Numbered from the stretch's first letter, positions 27,572 to 37,174 are shown. The stretch is 64,000 nt of DNA from JANQPX01 sp050633905 (GCA_050633905.1 JBOEHJ010000020.1:69548-133547); one strand, 5' to 3'. The notes: a model not told the origin generated them from the letters alone. Made by a program: numbers and translations.

Positions 27572-29947
27572 TCATTCAGCAGCGGTCGCCATGCCATCGT
27601 CGAGTTTGGCATCAACCGACATCGCCTGTTGCTTGGCCGAATCCGCAGCAAGAGCGGCCAGGTTCAAGATATCGGAGACGGAGGCATTCATCGGAAGAAT
27701 TTGGACAGGCTTCGACAAGCCGAGCAGCAAAGGTCCGATCACCGTCCCGCCGCCAAGCTGGCTCAAAAGTTGCGAGCTGACATTGGCGGTATGCAAAGCC
27801 GGCATGATCAGGACATTGGCCGGCGCTGTCAGGCGACAGAAGGGATAGCGATCGAGGAGGTCCTGATCGAGGGCGACATTGGCAGCCATCTCCCCGTCAT
27901 ATTCGAAATCGACATGGCGACCATCCAGTTCCGTGACGGCATCCTGAACGCGTTTTGTCTTCTCTGTCTGGCGAGAACCGAAGTTGGAGAAGGAGAGCAG
28001 TGCGCAACGCGGCGTGAGGCCCATATGACGGGCAAATCGGGCGGTCTGGATGGTGATGTCGGCGAGTTCTTCACGGCTCGGCAGCTCATGCACCAGGCTA
28101 TCCGAAATCAGAACGGTCCGCCCCTTGGCCACCAGCACCGTCACCCCGAAGACGCGTTCGCCAGCACGGCGATCGATCACCTGCTGGATATCGTCCAGCA
28201 CCGAAATGGTGTTTCGGGTAAGCCCTGTGACCATGGCATCGGCATCGCCGTTCTCGACCATGCAGGCGCCGAAGATGTTGCGATCCTGGTTGACCCTGCG
28301 TTGGCAGTCGCGGAACAGGAGGCCATTTCGCTGATTGCGCCGATAAAGCAGCTCGGCGTAATCGGCATTACGGCTGCCGGTGCGCCTTGCATTGTGGATT
28401 TCCAGGCTGTCCGGGATCTCGACCCCCATGCTGTCCATCACCGAGGTGATGCTCTCCTCGCGACCGATCAGGATCGGCGTGCCGAGGCCGTTATTATGCC
28501 AGGCAAGGGCGGCACGGATAGCGGTCTCTTCCTCACCCTCGGCGAACACCATGCGCTTTGGCTCAGCGCGCACGCGGTCGATCACCTGCTGCATGCTAGA
28601 CGCGGTGGGATCGAGCCGGCTTCTAAGCTGGTTGACGTAGGCGATCCTGCTCTCGATTGGCTTTTGCGCAACACCGCTTCGCTCAGCGGCTTGGGCGACA
28701 GCTGGCGGTACATGGGTGATCAGGCGGGGATCAAAGGGGGTTGGGATCAGATACTCACGGCCATAGCGGAGATGGCGTCCGCGATAGACCGAGGTGACCT
28801 CATCCGGCACATCTTCGCGCGCGAGATCCGCCAAGGCATGCACAGCAGCGATCTTCATCTCGTCATTGATGGTGCTGGCCCGAACATCGAGGGCGCCCCG
28901 GAAAATATAAGGAAAGCCCATCACGTTATTGATCTGGTTTGGATAATCCGAGCGGCCGGTGGCCATGATCGCATCGGGACGGAGTTTCGCGACTTCTTCC
29001 GGCGTGATCTCGGGGTCCGGGTTGGCCATGGCGAAAACAATGGGATTGCCAGCCATACTTTTGATCATGTCAGCGTTGAACGCGCCCTTCACCGACAGCC
29101 CGAAGACGGCATCGGCACCCGCTAACGCATCGGCGAGGGTTCGAGCATCAGTCTTGGCGGCATGGGCGGACTTCCACTGGTTCATGCCTTCTTTGCGGCC
29201 CTGGTAGATGACGCCCTTGGTGTCACAGAGAATGGCGTTGTCATAGGGCAGGCCCATGGCCTTTAGGAGATCAAGGCAGGCAATCGCGGCGGCCCCTGCC
29301 CCATTGATCACCAGCTTGGTGGTCTCCAGCGTACGGCCTGTGACGTCGAGGGCATTCAGAAGGCCGGCGGCCGCAATGATCGCGGTGCCGTGCTGGTCGT
29401 CATGGAAGACGGGAATGTCCATGATCTCGCGCAGGCGCTGCTCGATGATGAAGCAGCCGGGCGCTTTAATGTCTTCCAGATTGATGCCGCCGAAGGTCGG
29501 GCCGAGCAGCTTCACGCAATTGATGAACTCATCGACATCCTCGCTGTCCACCTCGAGATCGATGCCGTCGATATCGGCGAAACGCTTGAACAGAACGGAC
29601 TTGCCTTCCATGACGGGCTTTGCCCCGAGTGCCCCGATATTGCCGAGGCCGAGCACCGCCGTGCCGTTCGAAATCACCGCGACCACATTGCCTTTCGCGG
29701 TATATTCATAAGCCTTCGCCGGATCGGCCTGGATCGCAAGGCAGGGGGCGGCCACGCCTGGGGAGTAAGCGAGGGACAGATCACGTTGGGTGGTCAGCGG
29801 CTTGGTGGGGGCGATTTCGATTTTGCCGGGTTTGCCACGGCGATGCAGCTCAAGCGCCTCCTCGTCGGTCACGGACACTTTGGTAGGTATGTCATCGGCA
29901 GGAGTGTCATCCTGTCCTTGATGATTATTTTGGTTGAATTGTCCCAT
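27572..29947 (-). CDS. maeB: NADP-dependent malic enzyme with phosphotransacetylase-like domain
   Basis: A 791-residue MaeB-type enzyme converting malate to pyruvate, CO2 and NADPH. The N-terminal malic domain has DLSLAYSPGVAAPC and NGTAVLGLGNIGALGAKPVMEGK; the metal and substrate region is FHDDQHGTAIIAAAG and the NADP fold LVINGAGAAAIACLDLL. Residues from about 450 on resemble phosphate acetyltransferase (TANVLIMPALHTANVSSQLLSQLGGGTVIGPLL). In the family that domain is regulatory (acetyl-CoA binding) rather than catalytic. Length is typical. Start ATG 29947; the N-terminus is Gln/Asn rich. A long open frame on the opposite strand is an artefact of codon bias. Confidence 0.95.
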   Translation of the reverse strand: MGQFNQNNHQGQDDTPADDIPTKVSVTDEEALELHRRGKPGKIEIAPTKPLTTQRDLSLAYSPGVAAPCLAIQADPAKAYEYTAKGNVVAVISNGTAVLGLGNIGALGAKPVMEGKSVLFKRFADIDGIDLEVDSEDVDEFINCVKLLGPTFGGINLEDIKAPGCFIIEQRLREIMDIPVFHDDQHGTAIIAAAGLLNALDVTGRTLETTKLVINGAGAAAIACLDLLKAMGLPYDNAILCDTKGVIYQGRKEGMNQWKSAHAAKTDARTLADALAGADAVFGLSVKGAFNADMIKSMAGNPIVFAMANPDPEITPEEVAKLRPDAIMATGRSDYPNQINNVMGFPYIFRGALDVRASTINDEMKIAAVHALADLAREDVPDEVTSVYRGRHLRYGREYLIPTPFDPRLITHVPPAVAQAAERSGVAQKPIESRIAYVNQLRSRLDPTASSMQQVIDRVRAEPKRMVFAEGEEETAIRAALAWHNNGLGTPILIGREESITSVMDSMGVEIPDSLEIHNARRTGSRNADYAELLYRRNQRNGLLFRDCQRRVNQDRNIFGACMVENGDADAMVTGLTRNTISVLDDIQQVIDRRAGERVFGVTVLVAKGRTVLISDSLVHELPSREELADITIQTARFARHMGLTPRCALLSFSNFGSRQTEKTKRVQDAVTELDGRHVDFEYDGEMAANVALDQDLLDRYPFCRLTAPANVLIMPALHTANVSSQLLSQLGGGTVIGPLLLGLSKPVQILPMNASVSDILNLAALAADSAKQQAMSVDAKLDDGMATAAE

Positions 29948-30212
29948 GTCCTAGCCTCTATCCCCGGTTTTTGTTCAATTGTCCCGTATCACCGCTGTCA
30001 GTGCCGATATTGCAAGACTTCACTGGGTTTAGATCACCAGACCATCCCGTGACAATCATTAATATGCACAAACTGGATAGTGAACTCTCGGATCAGGCGA
30101 TGACTTGCACCTGGACGCGCAATAACTACGTAAAAGCCATCACCCTTTCCGAGAGGCTGCCGCTTGATTGTTGAGCTTGCAGCCCGCCCGCACCGCCACC
30201 TGGTCGGAAGAC

Positions 30213-31100
30213 ATGAACTACGCACGCACCGCTTTGCTTCTCGCCGCCATGACAGCGCTTTTTCTCGCGATCGGCTATCTGCTCGGGGGGATAGGCGGTG
30301 CTGCGATCGCCTTTGTTATAGCCCTTGGGATGAACGGCTGGGCGTATTGGAATTCGGACAAAGCCGTGCTGCGCATGCAGGGTGCAGAGCCCGTGACGCG
30401 CGCCCAGGCGCCGGAACTGGTCGGCATGGTCGAGGATCTTGCGAAAAACGGTGATCTGCCGACACCTGCCGTCTACATCATGAACACGTCCCAGCCCAAT
30501 GCATTCGCGACAGGACGCAACCCGGAAAACGCCGCTGTCGCGGTGACGCGTGGGCTGATGAGCACCTGCTCAAAGGAAGAACTGGCCGGTGTGATCGCTC
30601 ACGAACTCGCCCATATCAAAAACCGCGACACCCTCATCATGACCATCACCGCCACCATCGCAGGCGCCATCGGTTTTCTCGCACAATTTGCGATGTTCTT
30701 CGGTGGAAGTCGGCGCGATAACGGCATCGGCATGATCGGCTCGCTCCTGATCATGTTCCTAGCACCGTTGGCGGCGACCATTGTCCAGATGGCGATTTCC
30801 CGCACGCGAGAATATTCCGCTGACAAGCTCGGTGCTGAAATCTGCGGCCACCCGGATTGGCTGGCGAGTGCCCTAAAGCTGATCGAACTTCAAGCGCGCG
30901 GCATGACCAACCAGCGAGCCCAGGATAATCCCGCAACCGCCCATATGTTCATCATCAACCCCCTACGCTCCGGCGTTTTTTCCGGACTTTTCCGCACTCA
31001 CCCCTCGACGTCGGAGCGCATCCGACGCCTCCAAGCCATGCAGCCGGCCGCCAGAAGCGGTTACAAGGGGGCAGGTGCTGATAAGGGGCCTTGGGGTTAG
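30213..31100 (+). CDS. htpX: Membrane zinc metalloprotease HtpX
   Basis: A 295-residue M48 protease involved in quality control of inner-membrane proteins. The N-terminus (MNYARTALLLAAMTALFLAIGYLLGG) has two membrane helices. The active site HELAH is at 130-134 (VIAHELAHIKNRDT), with the third zinc ligand Glu in TREYSADKLGAEI. A second pair of hydrophobic helices lies at about 145-200. ATG 30213 was chosen over an upstream frame because GGAAG precedes it and it matches the family N-terminus. Divergent from maeB across 265 bases. Confidence 0.95.
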   Translation: MNYARTALLLAAMTALFLAIGYLLGGIGGAAIAFVIALGMNGWAYWNSDKAVLRMQGAEPVTRAQAPELVGMVEDLAKNGDLPTPAVYIMNTSQPNAFATGRNPENAAVAVTRGLMSTCSKEELAGVIAHELAHIKNRDTLIMTITATIAGAIGFLAQFAMFFGGSRRDNGIGMIGSLLIMFLAPLAATIVQMAISRTREYSADKLGAEICGHPDWLASALKLIELQARGMTNQRAQDNPATAHMFIINPLRSGVFSGLFRTHPSTSERIRRLQAMQPAARSGYKGAGADKGPWG

Positions 31101-31107
31101 GCGCGGG

Positions 31108-31616
31108 TCAGTCCAAAAAGCGAGCGCAGCGAAAGCCAACGTTATCATTGCGAAAACTGGCAATGATCGGGTAGCGTGCTGCGGACCGCAGGAGCTTCGG
31201 ACCGTTGATCCATGAGCCACCGCGGACAACACCACAACTACTGCTTCCAGCGAGCCAGACAATGGCGTCTTCCGGGCGTCATCATAAGTCCCATGCCAGC
31301 GATCGACGCACTACTCCCAGACATTGCCATGCATATCAAAGAGGCCAAAAGGATTTGCGGCGAATTTGTCGACCACGGTGGTCTCACGACGCCAGACGCC
31401 AGTTCTTACACCACCGTCATGGACGGTGCCATCGAAGTTGGCCTGGTACGTGCTGATGGTTCGCCCAGTCCAAAAGGGTGTCGTGGTGCCGGCTCAGGAA
31501 GCATATTCCCAGAGCGCTTCGCTCGGCAGTTCGTAACGCTTGCCGGTCTTGTGACTTCGCCAGGCAAGGTAGGCGAGTGCATCGTTTCGGCTAATCCCAA
31601 CCAAGGGATGATTTTG
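31108..31616 (-). pseudogene. Decayed formylglycine-generating-enzyme-like (SUMF1) pseudogene
   Basis: Conceptual translation on the minus strand gives NHPLVGIS, YELPSEALWEYAS-stop-AGTTTPFWTG, FAANPFGLFDMHGNVWE-stop-CVDRWHGTYDDAR, a one-base shift near 31268, then AIVWLAGSSSCGVVRGGSW and YPIIASFRNDNVGFRCARFLD with a normal stop (31110-31108). This is the C-terminal two thirds of an FGE-sulfatase domain (LPSEAEWEYAARAG, GNVWEWC, VRGGSW and GFRC are the family landmarks). In-frame stops are TGA at 31496-31494 (replacing the Arg of AARAG) and TAG at 31313-31311 (replacing a conserved Trp). No N-terminal part is found upstream. Three independent lesions make this a true pseudogene. Confidence 0.85.
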
Positions 31617-31779
31617 TTGCCTTCATTCTCAGGCTAATTGCCGCCGTCGTCTTTTTCGCTCTCGTTGTTGCCTCTATTTTTGACGATCCCATCTTGCTCA
31701 ATATTCTTAGCGATTTCGTTCAGGACATAACGGATAGGTTTGCTCGTTAAGGCAGGAGCAGATGCCGGCGCCGCAACTC

Positions 31780-32934
31780 CTACGCAGCCCCATCCCCCTC
31801 CTGCCGGTAGGGCAGCAACTCCCGCAAGGCCTCGGTTTCCCGTTCCATCTCCTCGCGCTCCTGCCGCAGAAAATGGCCGACAGCAGTGCGAAAATTTCGG
31901 TCGCGGATCCAATGTGCACTGTAGGTGGGGACGGGTTCGTAGCCTCGATGCAGCTTGTGCTGGCCTTGAGCGCCGGCTTCGACGCGGGCGAGGTTGTGCT
32001 CGATGGCGAAGTCGATGGCTGCGTAGTAGCAGGCTTCGAAGTGGAGAAAATCGAATTCTTTTCGACAGCCCCAGTTCCGGCCATAGAGGGTGTCGTTGCC
32101 GAGCAGATTGAGGGCGCCGGCGACATAAGTATCATTGTGCTTCGCCATCACCAAGACGATGCGCTCCGGCATCAGCGCGCCCAGGCGCTGGAAGAAATCC
32201 TTGGTCAAATAGGCGCTGCCCCAGCGCTTATCGACCGTCGAAAGATAAAACGGATAAAAAGAATCCCAGATCTCGGGCGTGAGCCTGTCGCCGGTTAAAG
32301 TCTCCAAGGTCAAGTCTTGGCCGAGCACCTTACTCCGCTCTTTTTTGATCATTTTGCGCTTGCTGCTTTTGAGCGAACCCAAAAAGTCGTCGAAGCTTTG
32401 GTAACCCCGGTTGTGCCAATGGTATTGCACGCCGCGACGGCGCATCATGCCGGCCTCGCCCAGCTCTTGCCATTCCGCTTCCTGGCAAAAGGTGACGTGC
32501 AGGGAGGAACAGTCGATCTGCTCGGCTGCGCTCAATAAGCCTTGGACGATGGCGGGCCTGGCGACATCGACACCGGGTCTGGTTAAAAGGCGCGGCCCCG
32601 GCACCGGGGTGAACGGCACGGCGACCTGGAGCTTCGGGTAATAACGCCCCCCTGCCCGCTCATAGGCATTCGCCCAACCCCAGTCGAAAATATATTCGCC
32701 GTAGGAATGGCTTTTCAAATACATCGGTGCGCAGGCGATAATTTCACCATCCTGCTCGGCCACCGCATGCAGCGGCAACCAACCGGTCTCTCCAGTCGCG
32801 GCCCCGCTGGCTTCGAGTGCGAACAGAAAGGCGTAGCTCAAAAATGGTTGATCGGCACCAGCACAGGCATCCCAGGCCGAGGCATCGATATTGTCGATCC
32901 CCTGAACCAGGCGAACCTGAACAGGCTTGGTCAT
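31780..32934 (-). CDS. FemAB/GNAT-like acyltransferase (DUF482 family)
   Basis: A 384-residue protein of the family often annotated as peptidoglycan biosynthesis/recognition (DUF482, FemAB-like acyl-CoA N-acyltransferase fold). Landmarks are PFLSYAFLFALEASG near the N-terminus, YIFDWGWANAYERAGGRYYPKLQVAVPFTPVPGPRLL, the lysine-rich KSSKRKMIKKER and RVEAGAQGQHKLHRGYEP near the end. The biochemical activity is unproved in the family. It ends upstream of the FGE pseudogene on the same strand and begins 65 bases after the RidA gene, so it may share its promoter. Confidence 0.85.
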   Translation of the reverse strand: MTKPVQVRLVQGIDNIDASAWDACAGADQPFLSYAFLFALEASGAATGETGWLPLHAVAEQDGEIIACAPMYLKSHSYGEYIFDWGWANAYERAGGRYYPKLQVAVPFTPVPGPRLLTRPGVDVARPAIVQGLLSAAEQIDCSSLHVTFCQEAEWQELGEAGMMRRRGVQYHWHNRGYQSFDDFLGSLKSSKRKMIKKERSKVLGQDLTLETLTGDRLTPEIWDSFYPFYLSTVDKRWGSAYLTKDFFQRLGALMPERIVLVMAKHNDTYVAGALNLLGNDTLYGRNWGCRKEFDFLHFEACYYAAIDFAIEHNLARVEAGAQGQHKLHRGYEPVPTYSAHWIRDRNFRTAVGHFLRQEREEMERETEALRELLPYRQEGDGAA

Positions 32935-32999
32935 GTGGCAGCGCCACCTGCGGTTTTCAAAGGGGCTTGAGATAAGCTGGTAGCGTTCGATCGCAACGT

Positions 33000-33467
33000 C
33001 TAAGCCAATTCAAAAATCGCATCGACCTCAACCGCGGCTCCCAACGGCAGGCTGCTGACACCAACGGCAAAGCGCGCATGCTGACCGGCATCGCCCATGG
33101 CCTCCGCGATCAGGTTGGAAGCGCCGTTCACCACCTTGGGGTGATCGGTAAAGTCGGCTGTGCTGGCAACAAATCCGCCGAGTTTCAGGCAGCGGCCGAG
33201 CTTGGCAAGATCGCCACCGCAAGCGTTTTTCGCCTGGGCCAGCAGGTTGATCGCACAAAGGGCCGCCGCCGCTTCACCATCCTCGATACTGACCCCATCG
33301 CCAAGCCTGCCGGTATAAGCAACCTGGCCACTCCGCATCGGCAATTGGCCGGAAACGAATACCTGCTTGCCGCTAATGGTGAACGGCACGTAATTGGCCA
33401 CCGGCATGGCGGCCTCTGGAAGCTCAATGCCCATCGTCGCCAAGCGTTCCTCAATCATACTTGCCAA
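33000..33467 (-). CDS. RidA family (YjgF/YER057c/UK114) protein
   Basis: A 155-residue enamine/imine deaminase-type protein; RidA proteins remove reactive 2-aminoacrylate and related imines. The pattern VANYVPFTISGKQVFVSGQLPM and the C-terminal GQHARFAVGVSSLPLGAAVEVDAIFEL (with the substrate-binding Arg) fit the longer RidA subgroup. GGAGA lies six bases before TTG 33467, whereas ATG 33458 would be fifteen bases away, so the TTG start is used with modest confidence. It may share an operon with the FemAB-like gene downstream. Confidence 0.88.
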   Translation of the reverse strand: MASMIEERLATMGIELPEAAMPVANYVPFTISGKQVFVSGQLPMRSGQVAYTGRLGDGVSIEDGEAAAALCAINLLAQAKNACGGDLAKLGRCLKLGGFVASTADFTDHPKVVNGASNLIAEAMGDAGQHARFAVGVSSLPLGAAVEVDAIFELA

Positions 33468-33631
33468 AACTGGTCTCCATCCAAGGCCTGTTAGGCAAAG
33501 GACGATAGCGTGACGGGCGATCGATCGCTAGTATGCCAACCCTGGAATTGATGAAAGTTGTCACCCCTGCGCCCCAGCATCTTCGGAGTTGAAGTAAGAT
33601 TTTGACGACACCGCGCGAACAAGGCTTTTCG

Positions 33632-34618
33632 ATGCCACCTGAGTGGCTGCCTCATGAGCGATGCTGGATGGCGTGGCCATGCCGTGATGCCCTTTGGGGG
33701 GAGCATTTGCGGGCGGCACGGAAAGCATATGCTGCAGTCGCGCAGGCAATTGCCGAGTTCGAGCCGGTCACCATGATCGCGCGCTCGGACCTTGCGGCCG
33801 ATGCCTCCTTGCTTTGCGGCAACGGCGTTTCCGTGCTGACCCTTGACCAGGACGACAGCTGGATGCGCGATGTCGGTCCGACCTTCGTGACAGGCCCTGA
33901 CAATGCGCTCGGCGGCATTGATTGGCGTTACGACGGCTATGGCGGCAGTACGCCTGATATTGCGCAGGATGTGGTGATTGCCAAAGCGATCTGTGAGCGC
34001 CTGGACATTCCCCGTTTCGAGGCACCAATCACGGCCGAAGGCGGCGGCATCCATGTGGATGGCGAGGGAACTTGCCTGGTCTGTACCGGCTCCCTGCTCG
34101 ATCCGAGGCGTAATCCGGGCTTGAACCTTGAGGATGCAGAGCAATGTCTCATGGATTATCTTGGCGTAACAAGCGTCATCTGGCTGCAGCAGGGCCTGAT
34201 CGACGACGACACCGGCGGCCATGTCGATAATCTCTCCTGCTTCGCCGAGCCTGGCTTGGCGCTCGCCTTGGTGAGCGGCAATGCAGACGACCCCAACGCG
34301 CCGATTTTGAGCGCCAATCTCGAACAGCTGAGAGCGGCCAAAGATGCTCACGGGCGCAGTCTCGAGATAATAGAGGTTCAAGCACCAGCGCCGCGTCGCT
34401 TCAAGGATGGTCGATGGCAATCCCTGTCCTATCTCAATTTCTATCTCGCGAATGATGCCGTGATCATGCCTTGCTTCAGCGATCCCGCCGATAATGCCGC
34501 CTTTCGAGCCGTGGCCAAGGCTTTCCCGTCGCGAACCATGGTCGACGTCGAGGCGTCAACACTGGTACTCGGCGGTGGCGGTATTCACTGCATCACCCAG
34601 CAACAGCCGGTCGTTTAG
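33632..34618 (+). CDS. aguA: Agmatine deiminase
   Basis: A 328-residue member of the peptidyl-arginine/agmatine deiminase family, which hydrolyses agmatine to N-carbamoylputrescine and ammonia. Motifs: MPPEWLPHERCWMAWP at the start, DDSWMRDVGPTFV, ITAEGGGIHVDGEG, DDDTGGHVDNLSCF, and the catalytic cysteine in GGGGIHCITQQQP (about Cys320). ATG 33632 is supported by AAGG seven bases upstream and by homologous N-termini; an in-frame TTG ten codons earlier is not. The next polyamine enzyme (N-carbamoylputrescine amidase) is not adjacent. Divergent from RidA. Confidence 0.93.
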   Translation: MPPEWLPHERCWMAWPCRDALWGEHLRAARKAYAAVAQAIAEFEPVTMIARSDLAADASLLCGNGVSVLTLDQDDSWMRDVGPTFVTGPDNALGGIDWRYDGYGGSTPDIAQDVVIAKAICERLDIPRFEAPITAEGGGIHVDGEGTCLVCTGSLLDPRRNPGLNLEDAEQCLMDYLGVTSVIWLQQGLIDDDTGGHVDNLSCFAEPGLALALVSGNADDPNAPILSANLEQLRAAKDAHGRSLEIIEVQAPAPRRFKDGRWQSLSYLNFYLANDAVIMPCFSDPADNAAFRAVAKAFPSRTMVDVEASTLVLGGGGIHCITQQQPVV

Positions 34619-34822
34619 GTTTTTTTGTTACTTAGAGAGGTTCACGCAGCGCCAACCTTCTTTACCGCTAACCATCTAAAATGATTGGACACTGCGGGTG
34701 GTCGAGCAGGGGAGAGGGCTGGATCGACCTGCCTTAGGAAAAGCTCTATCCAGCAGCGACAATGCCGGCATGACGGGCTTTCATGAAAGAAAATATTAAC
34801 CCATCGCGTCTAGGCTCGTTGA

Positions 34823-34908
34823 TCAGGTCCATGTGATCCTGGGAATCCGAGCTTCGCCCCAACACTCTTAGCGCGGGTGGGCAGATTCTCGTGATCACAT
34901 GGACCTGA
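34823..34908 (+). repeat. Dispersed repeat family 1, copy A
   Basis: Perfect 16-base terminal inverted arms TCAGGTCCATGTGATC (34823-34838) and GATCACATGGACCTGA (34893-34908), with further partial pairing inside (GGGAATC near the left arm, GATTCTC near the right). The whole is an 86-base imperfect hairpin. No coding capacity. Confidence 0.75.
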
Positions 34909-35083
34909 CCTGCATGATGAAGATCGCTCGCTAAAGAAACGTTAACTCGGGCATTTCGATTAATGCCTGGCCCGAATTGATCGAAAGAACTCGAAATCAA
35001 GGTGCTAGGCAGTGATAAGAATTATGCAGGCGTTGTTCTGTCCAGAGCTAACGAAGCCTCAACTTGAGGACACCAAAGGTAAT

Positions 35084-35168
35084 GACCTGGTCTATCCGAT
35101 CGTTGGAGTCCATCCACTCGCAGGAAAGCGACGCGAGGCTTAGATTCCCAGGATCGCATGAACCAAGT
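35084..35168 (-). repeat. Dispersed repeat family 1, copy B
   Basis: On the minus strand it reads TTGGTTCATGCGATCC then TGGGAATCTAAGCCTCGC, nearly identical to copy A over about 30 bases, and ends GGATAGACCAGGTC. Arms are less perfect than in A. Confidence 0.7.
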
Positions 35169-35411
35169 TGCTGAGCCTAGAAGCAAAGAATTAACGTTGT
35201 CTTTTGCGACAACCGATCCGGTTGACATCATCACCGGAACCCAAAGTCTTCTTGTCGATCAGACAGAATAAAGCCAGCTGGTTCCAAGGGATGAAATGGT
35301 ACTTTTGCTGCTCGGAAAACATCGCCTGAGCAATTGTTACGGCAACCTCATGGGTTTTACAATCCAGTCTAAATCGTCACCGATCTGGGCTACGCGTTCC
35401 AGTTCGGGCTA

Positions 35412-36551
35412 TCAGGCGAGGCTTGCGTTCAAGAAATCTGTTAGCACCACTGGGTCAACCTCGGCGCCGTGGAAGGCTTGACCGATGCCGTTCACCAGGA
35501 CGAAACGAGGGATGCCGGCTTCGACTTTCTTGTCGAGAGACATGGCGTTGATCATGGCATCAGCCTTGATCGTCGTTTGTAGCGTATTGGCACTGATGCG
35601 CAGGTCGACGGCTTCAAGATGGCGTTTCACACGATCAACGTCGTCTGCTGAGCAATGGCCACGGTGATGGGAAAGCTCGAAGGCCATGGTCATGCCGATG
35701 GCGACGGCTTCGCCATGCAACAATTCCCCACCATAGCCCGTCAAGGCTTCAAGCGCATGGCCGAAGGTATGGCCAAGATTAAGGAGGGCACGCCTACCAC
35801 TCTCGCGCTCATCAGCAGCGACCACCTCAGCCTTGGCCTGGCAAGAGATCATAACGGCATGACGCCTTGCTTCACGATCACCCCTAATCAGCGCGGCACC
35901 GTTGCTCTCGAGCCAGGCAAAAAAATCCGGGCGATCGATCAAGCCGTATTTGACGATCTCGGCATAGCCGGAACGCAATTCCCGTGGCGGCAAGCTATTG
36001 AGAACGCCGATATCCGCCAAAACCAGGCATGGCTGGTGAAAGCTGCCGATCAGGTTCTTGCCATGCCTGCTGTTGATGCCGGTCTTGCCGCCGACCGAGC
36101 TGTCGACCTGGGCAAGCAGCGTGGTGGGAATTTGGACGAAATCGAGCCCGCGCAGCAATGTCGCCGCGGCAAAACCGGCAAGATCGCCAATCACGCCGCC
36201 CCCCAAGGCGACAACCGCCGTCCCGCGCTCGATACCTAGGCCAAGGCATTGATCCAGAAGATCGGCGAATTGTTCCTGGCTCTTGGTTTGCTCACCCGGC
36301 GGCAGCGTCAGCACGCGGTAGATGAGCCCCACCTCATCAAGGCTAGCCGTCAGCTGGTCCACATGGCCGCTCACTTCGAGGTGCCGATCCGTGATCACGA
36401 TCACGTTTCGCTGCCTAATCACCTTGGCGATCAGGTCACCGGCCCCTGCCAAAAGCCCCTCGCCGACCAGAATGTCGTATCCACGATCGCCAAGCTCGAC
36501 CCGAAGGCTCTCGTGAGACATATCCACCGCTTGGCCCGTCATGCTTTTCAT
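35412..36551 (-). CDS. aroB: 3-dehydroquinate synthase
   Basis: A 379-residue NAD- and zinc-dependent enzyme, second step of the shikimate pathway. Motifs: LPPGEQTKSQEQF, VALGGGVIGDLAGFAAATLLRGLDFVQIPTTLLAQVDSSVGGKTGIN, the zinc ligands in ESGRRALLNLGHTFGHALE and LLHGEAVAIGM. It begins inside the aroK stop (ATGA overlap), so the pair is translationally coupled. The first eleven residues (MKSMTGQAVDM) are an extension; an internal ATG at residue 11 is also possible. Confidence 0.96.
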   Translation of the reverse strand: MKSMTGQAVDMSHESLRVELGDRGYDILVGEGLLAGAGDLIAKVIRQRNVIVITDRHLEVSGHVDQLTASLDEVGLIYRVLTLPPGEQTKSQEQFADLLDQCLGLGIERGTAVVALGGGVIGDLAGFAAATLLRGLDFVQIPTTLLAQVDSSVGGKTGINSRHGKNLIGSFHQPCLVLADIGVLNSLPPRELRSGYAEIVKYGLIDRPDFFAWLESNGAALIRGDREARRHAVMISCQAKAEVVAADERESGRRALLNLGHTFGHALEALTGYGGELLHGEAVAIGMTMAFELSHHRGHCSADDVDRVKRHLEAVDLRISANTLQTTIKADAMINAMSLDKKVEAGIPRFVLVNGIGQAFHGAEVDPVVLTDFLNASLA

Positions 36552-37174
36552 CCCCGATCGATTAGATCCCGCAGAGCATCAAGGGTCCGGGCCACCACAT
36601 CGCCAAGGGAGCCAGAGCCGCTATCCACCATGACATCAGCCTCCGCATAACTTGGGCGACGCTCCTCCAGCAGCCGGCAGAGGATATCTTGGGGATCGCC
36701 TTCTCGCAGAAGAGGCCGATCGTCGCGCCTGCCGGTGCGTTTGACCAAGAGCTCGATATCGGCATGTAGCCAGATGGAGTAGGCCTTCTGCCGGATTAGC
36801 GACCGGCTTTCATCCGCCACGAATGAACCGCCGCCAAGTGCCAAGACTTGGTGGCCCTGCTCGGTCAGCAAACGGGTAATGACCTGACGCTCGCTTTGAC
36901 GAAACGCATCTTCGCCGATTTCCGCGAAAATGTTCGCAATCGTGGTTCCCGCCGCATGCTCGATCGCCCAATCAGCGTCTTGGAACGGCCAATCCAAGGC
37001 CCGTGCCAGACGGCGACCGACGGAGGTTTTACCCGAGCCCATCATGCCGACCAGCACGACCGGCCGGTCCAGCCTCGGAGCGATCTCAGCTCCCGCCTTC
37101 CTCAGGTTATCGAGCGAACTTTCTTGCAAGTTGTAAGAGCCTGTCTTGTTAGGACCCAGCGTTGAAAACGCCAT
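36548..37174 (-). CDS. aroK: Shikimate kinase
   Basis: A 208-residue kinase phosphorylating shikimate at O3. The Walker A motif is VGMMGSGKTSVGRRLA, followed by FQDADWAIEHAAG (the shikimate-binding Asp), FAEIGEDAFRQSE and VLALGGGSFV, and the lid Arg in TGRRDDRPLL. ATG 37174 leaves an N-terminal extension of about 35 residues, common in Alphaproteobacteria; a longer frame from 37222 overlaps the divergent small gene. Directly upstream of and overlapping aroB. Confidence 0.94.
   Translation of the reverse strand: MAFSTLGPNKTGSYNLQESSLDNLRKAGAEIAPRLDRPVVLVGMMGSGKTSVGRRLARALDWPFQDADWAIEHAAGTTIANIFAEIGEDAFRQSERQVITRLLTEQGHQVLALGGGSFVADESRSLIRQKAYSIWLHADIELLVKRTGRRDDRPLLREGDPQDILCRLLEERRPSYAEADVMVDSGSGSLGDVVARTLDALRDLIDRG

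Larger units (their letters stand above)
34619..35411. other. 793-base gene-free gap with two copies of repeat family 1
   Basis: No coding potential. Two complete family-1 palindromic elements lie here (34823-34908 and, inverted, 35084-35168). The rest shows no structure I recognise. Confidence 0.6.

Noticed and set aside
27497..29125. A 542-codon open frame on the plus strand
   Set aside because: It lies wholly opposite maeB, whose protein matches its family from end to end; the frame follows from codon bias and its product resembles nothing.
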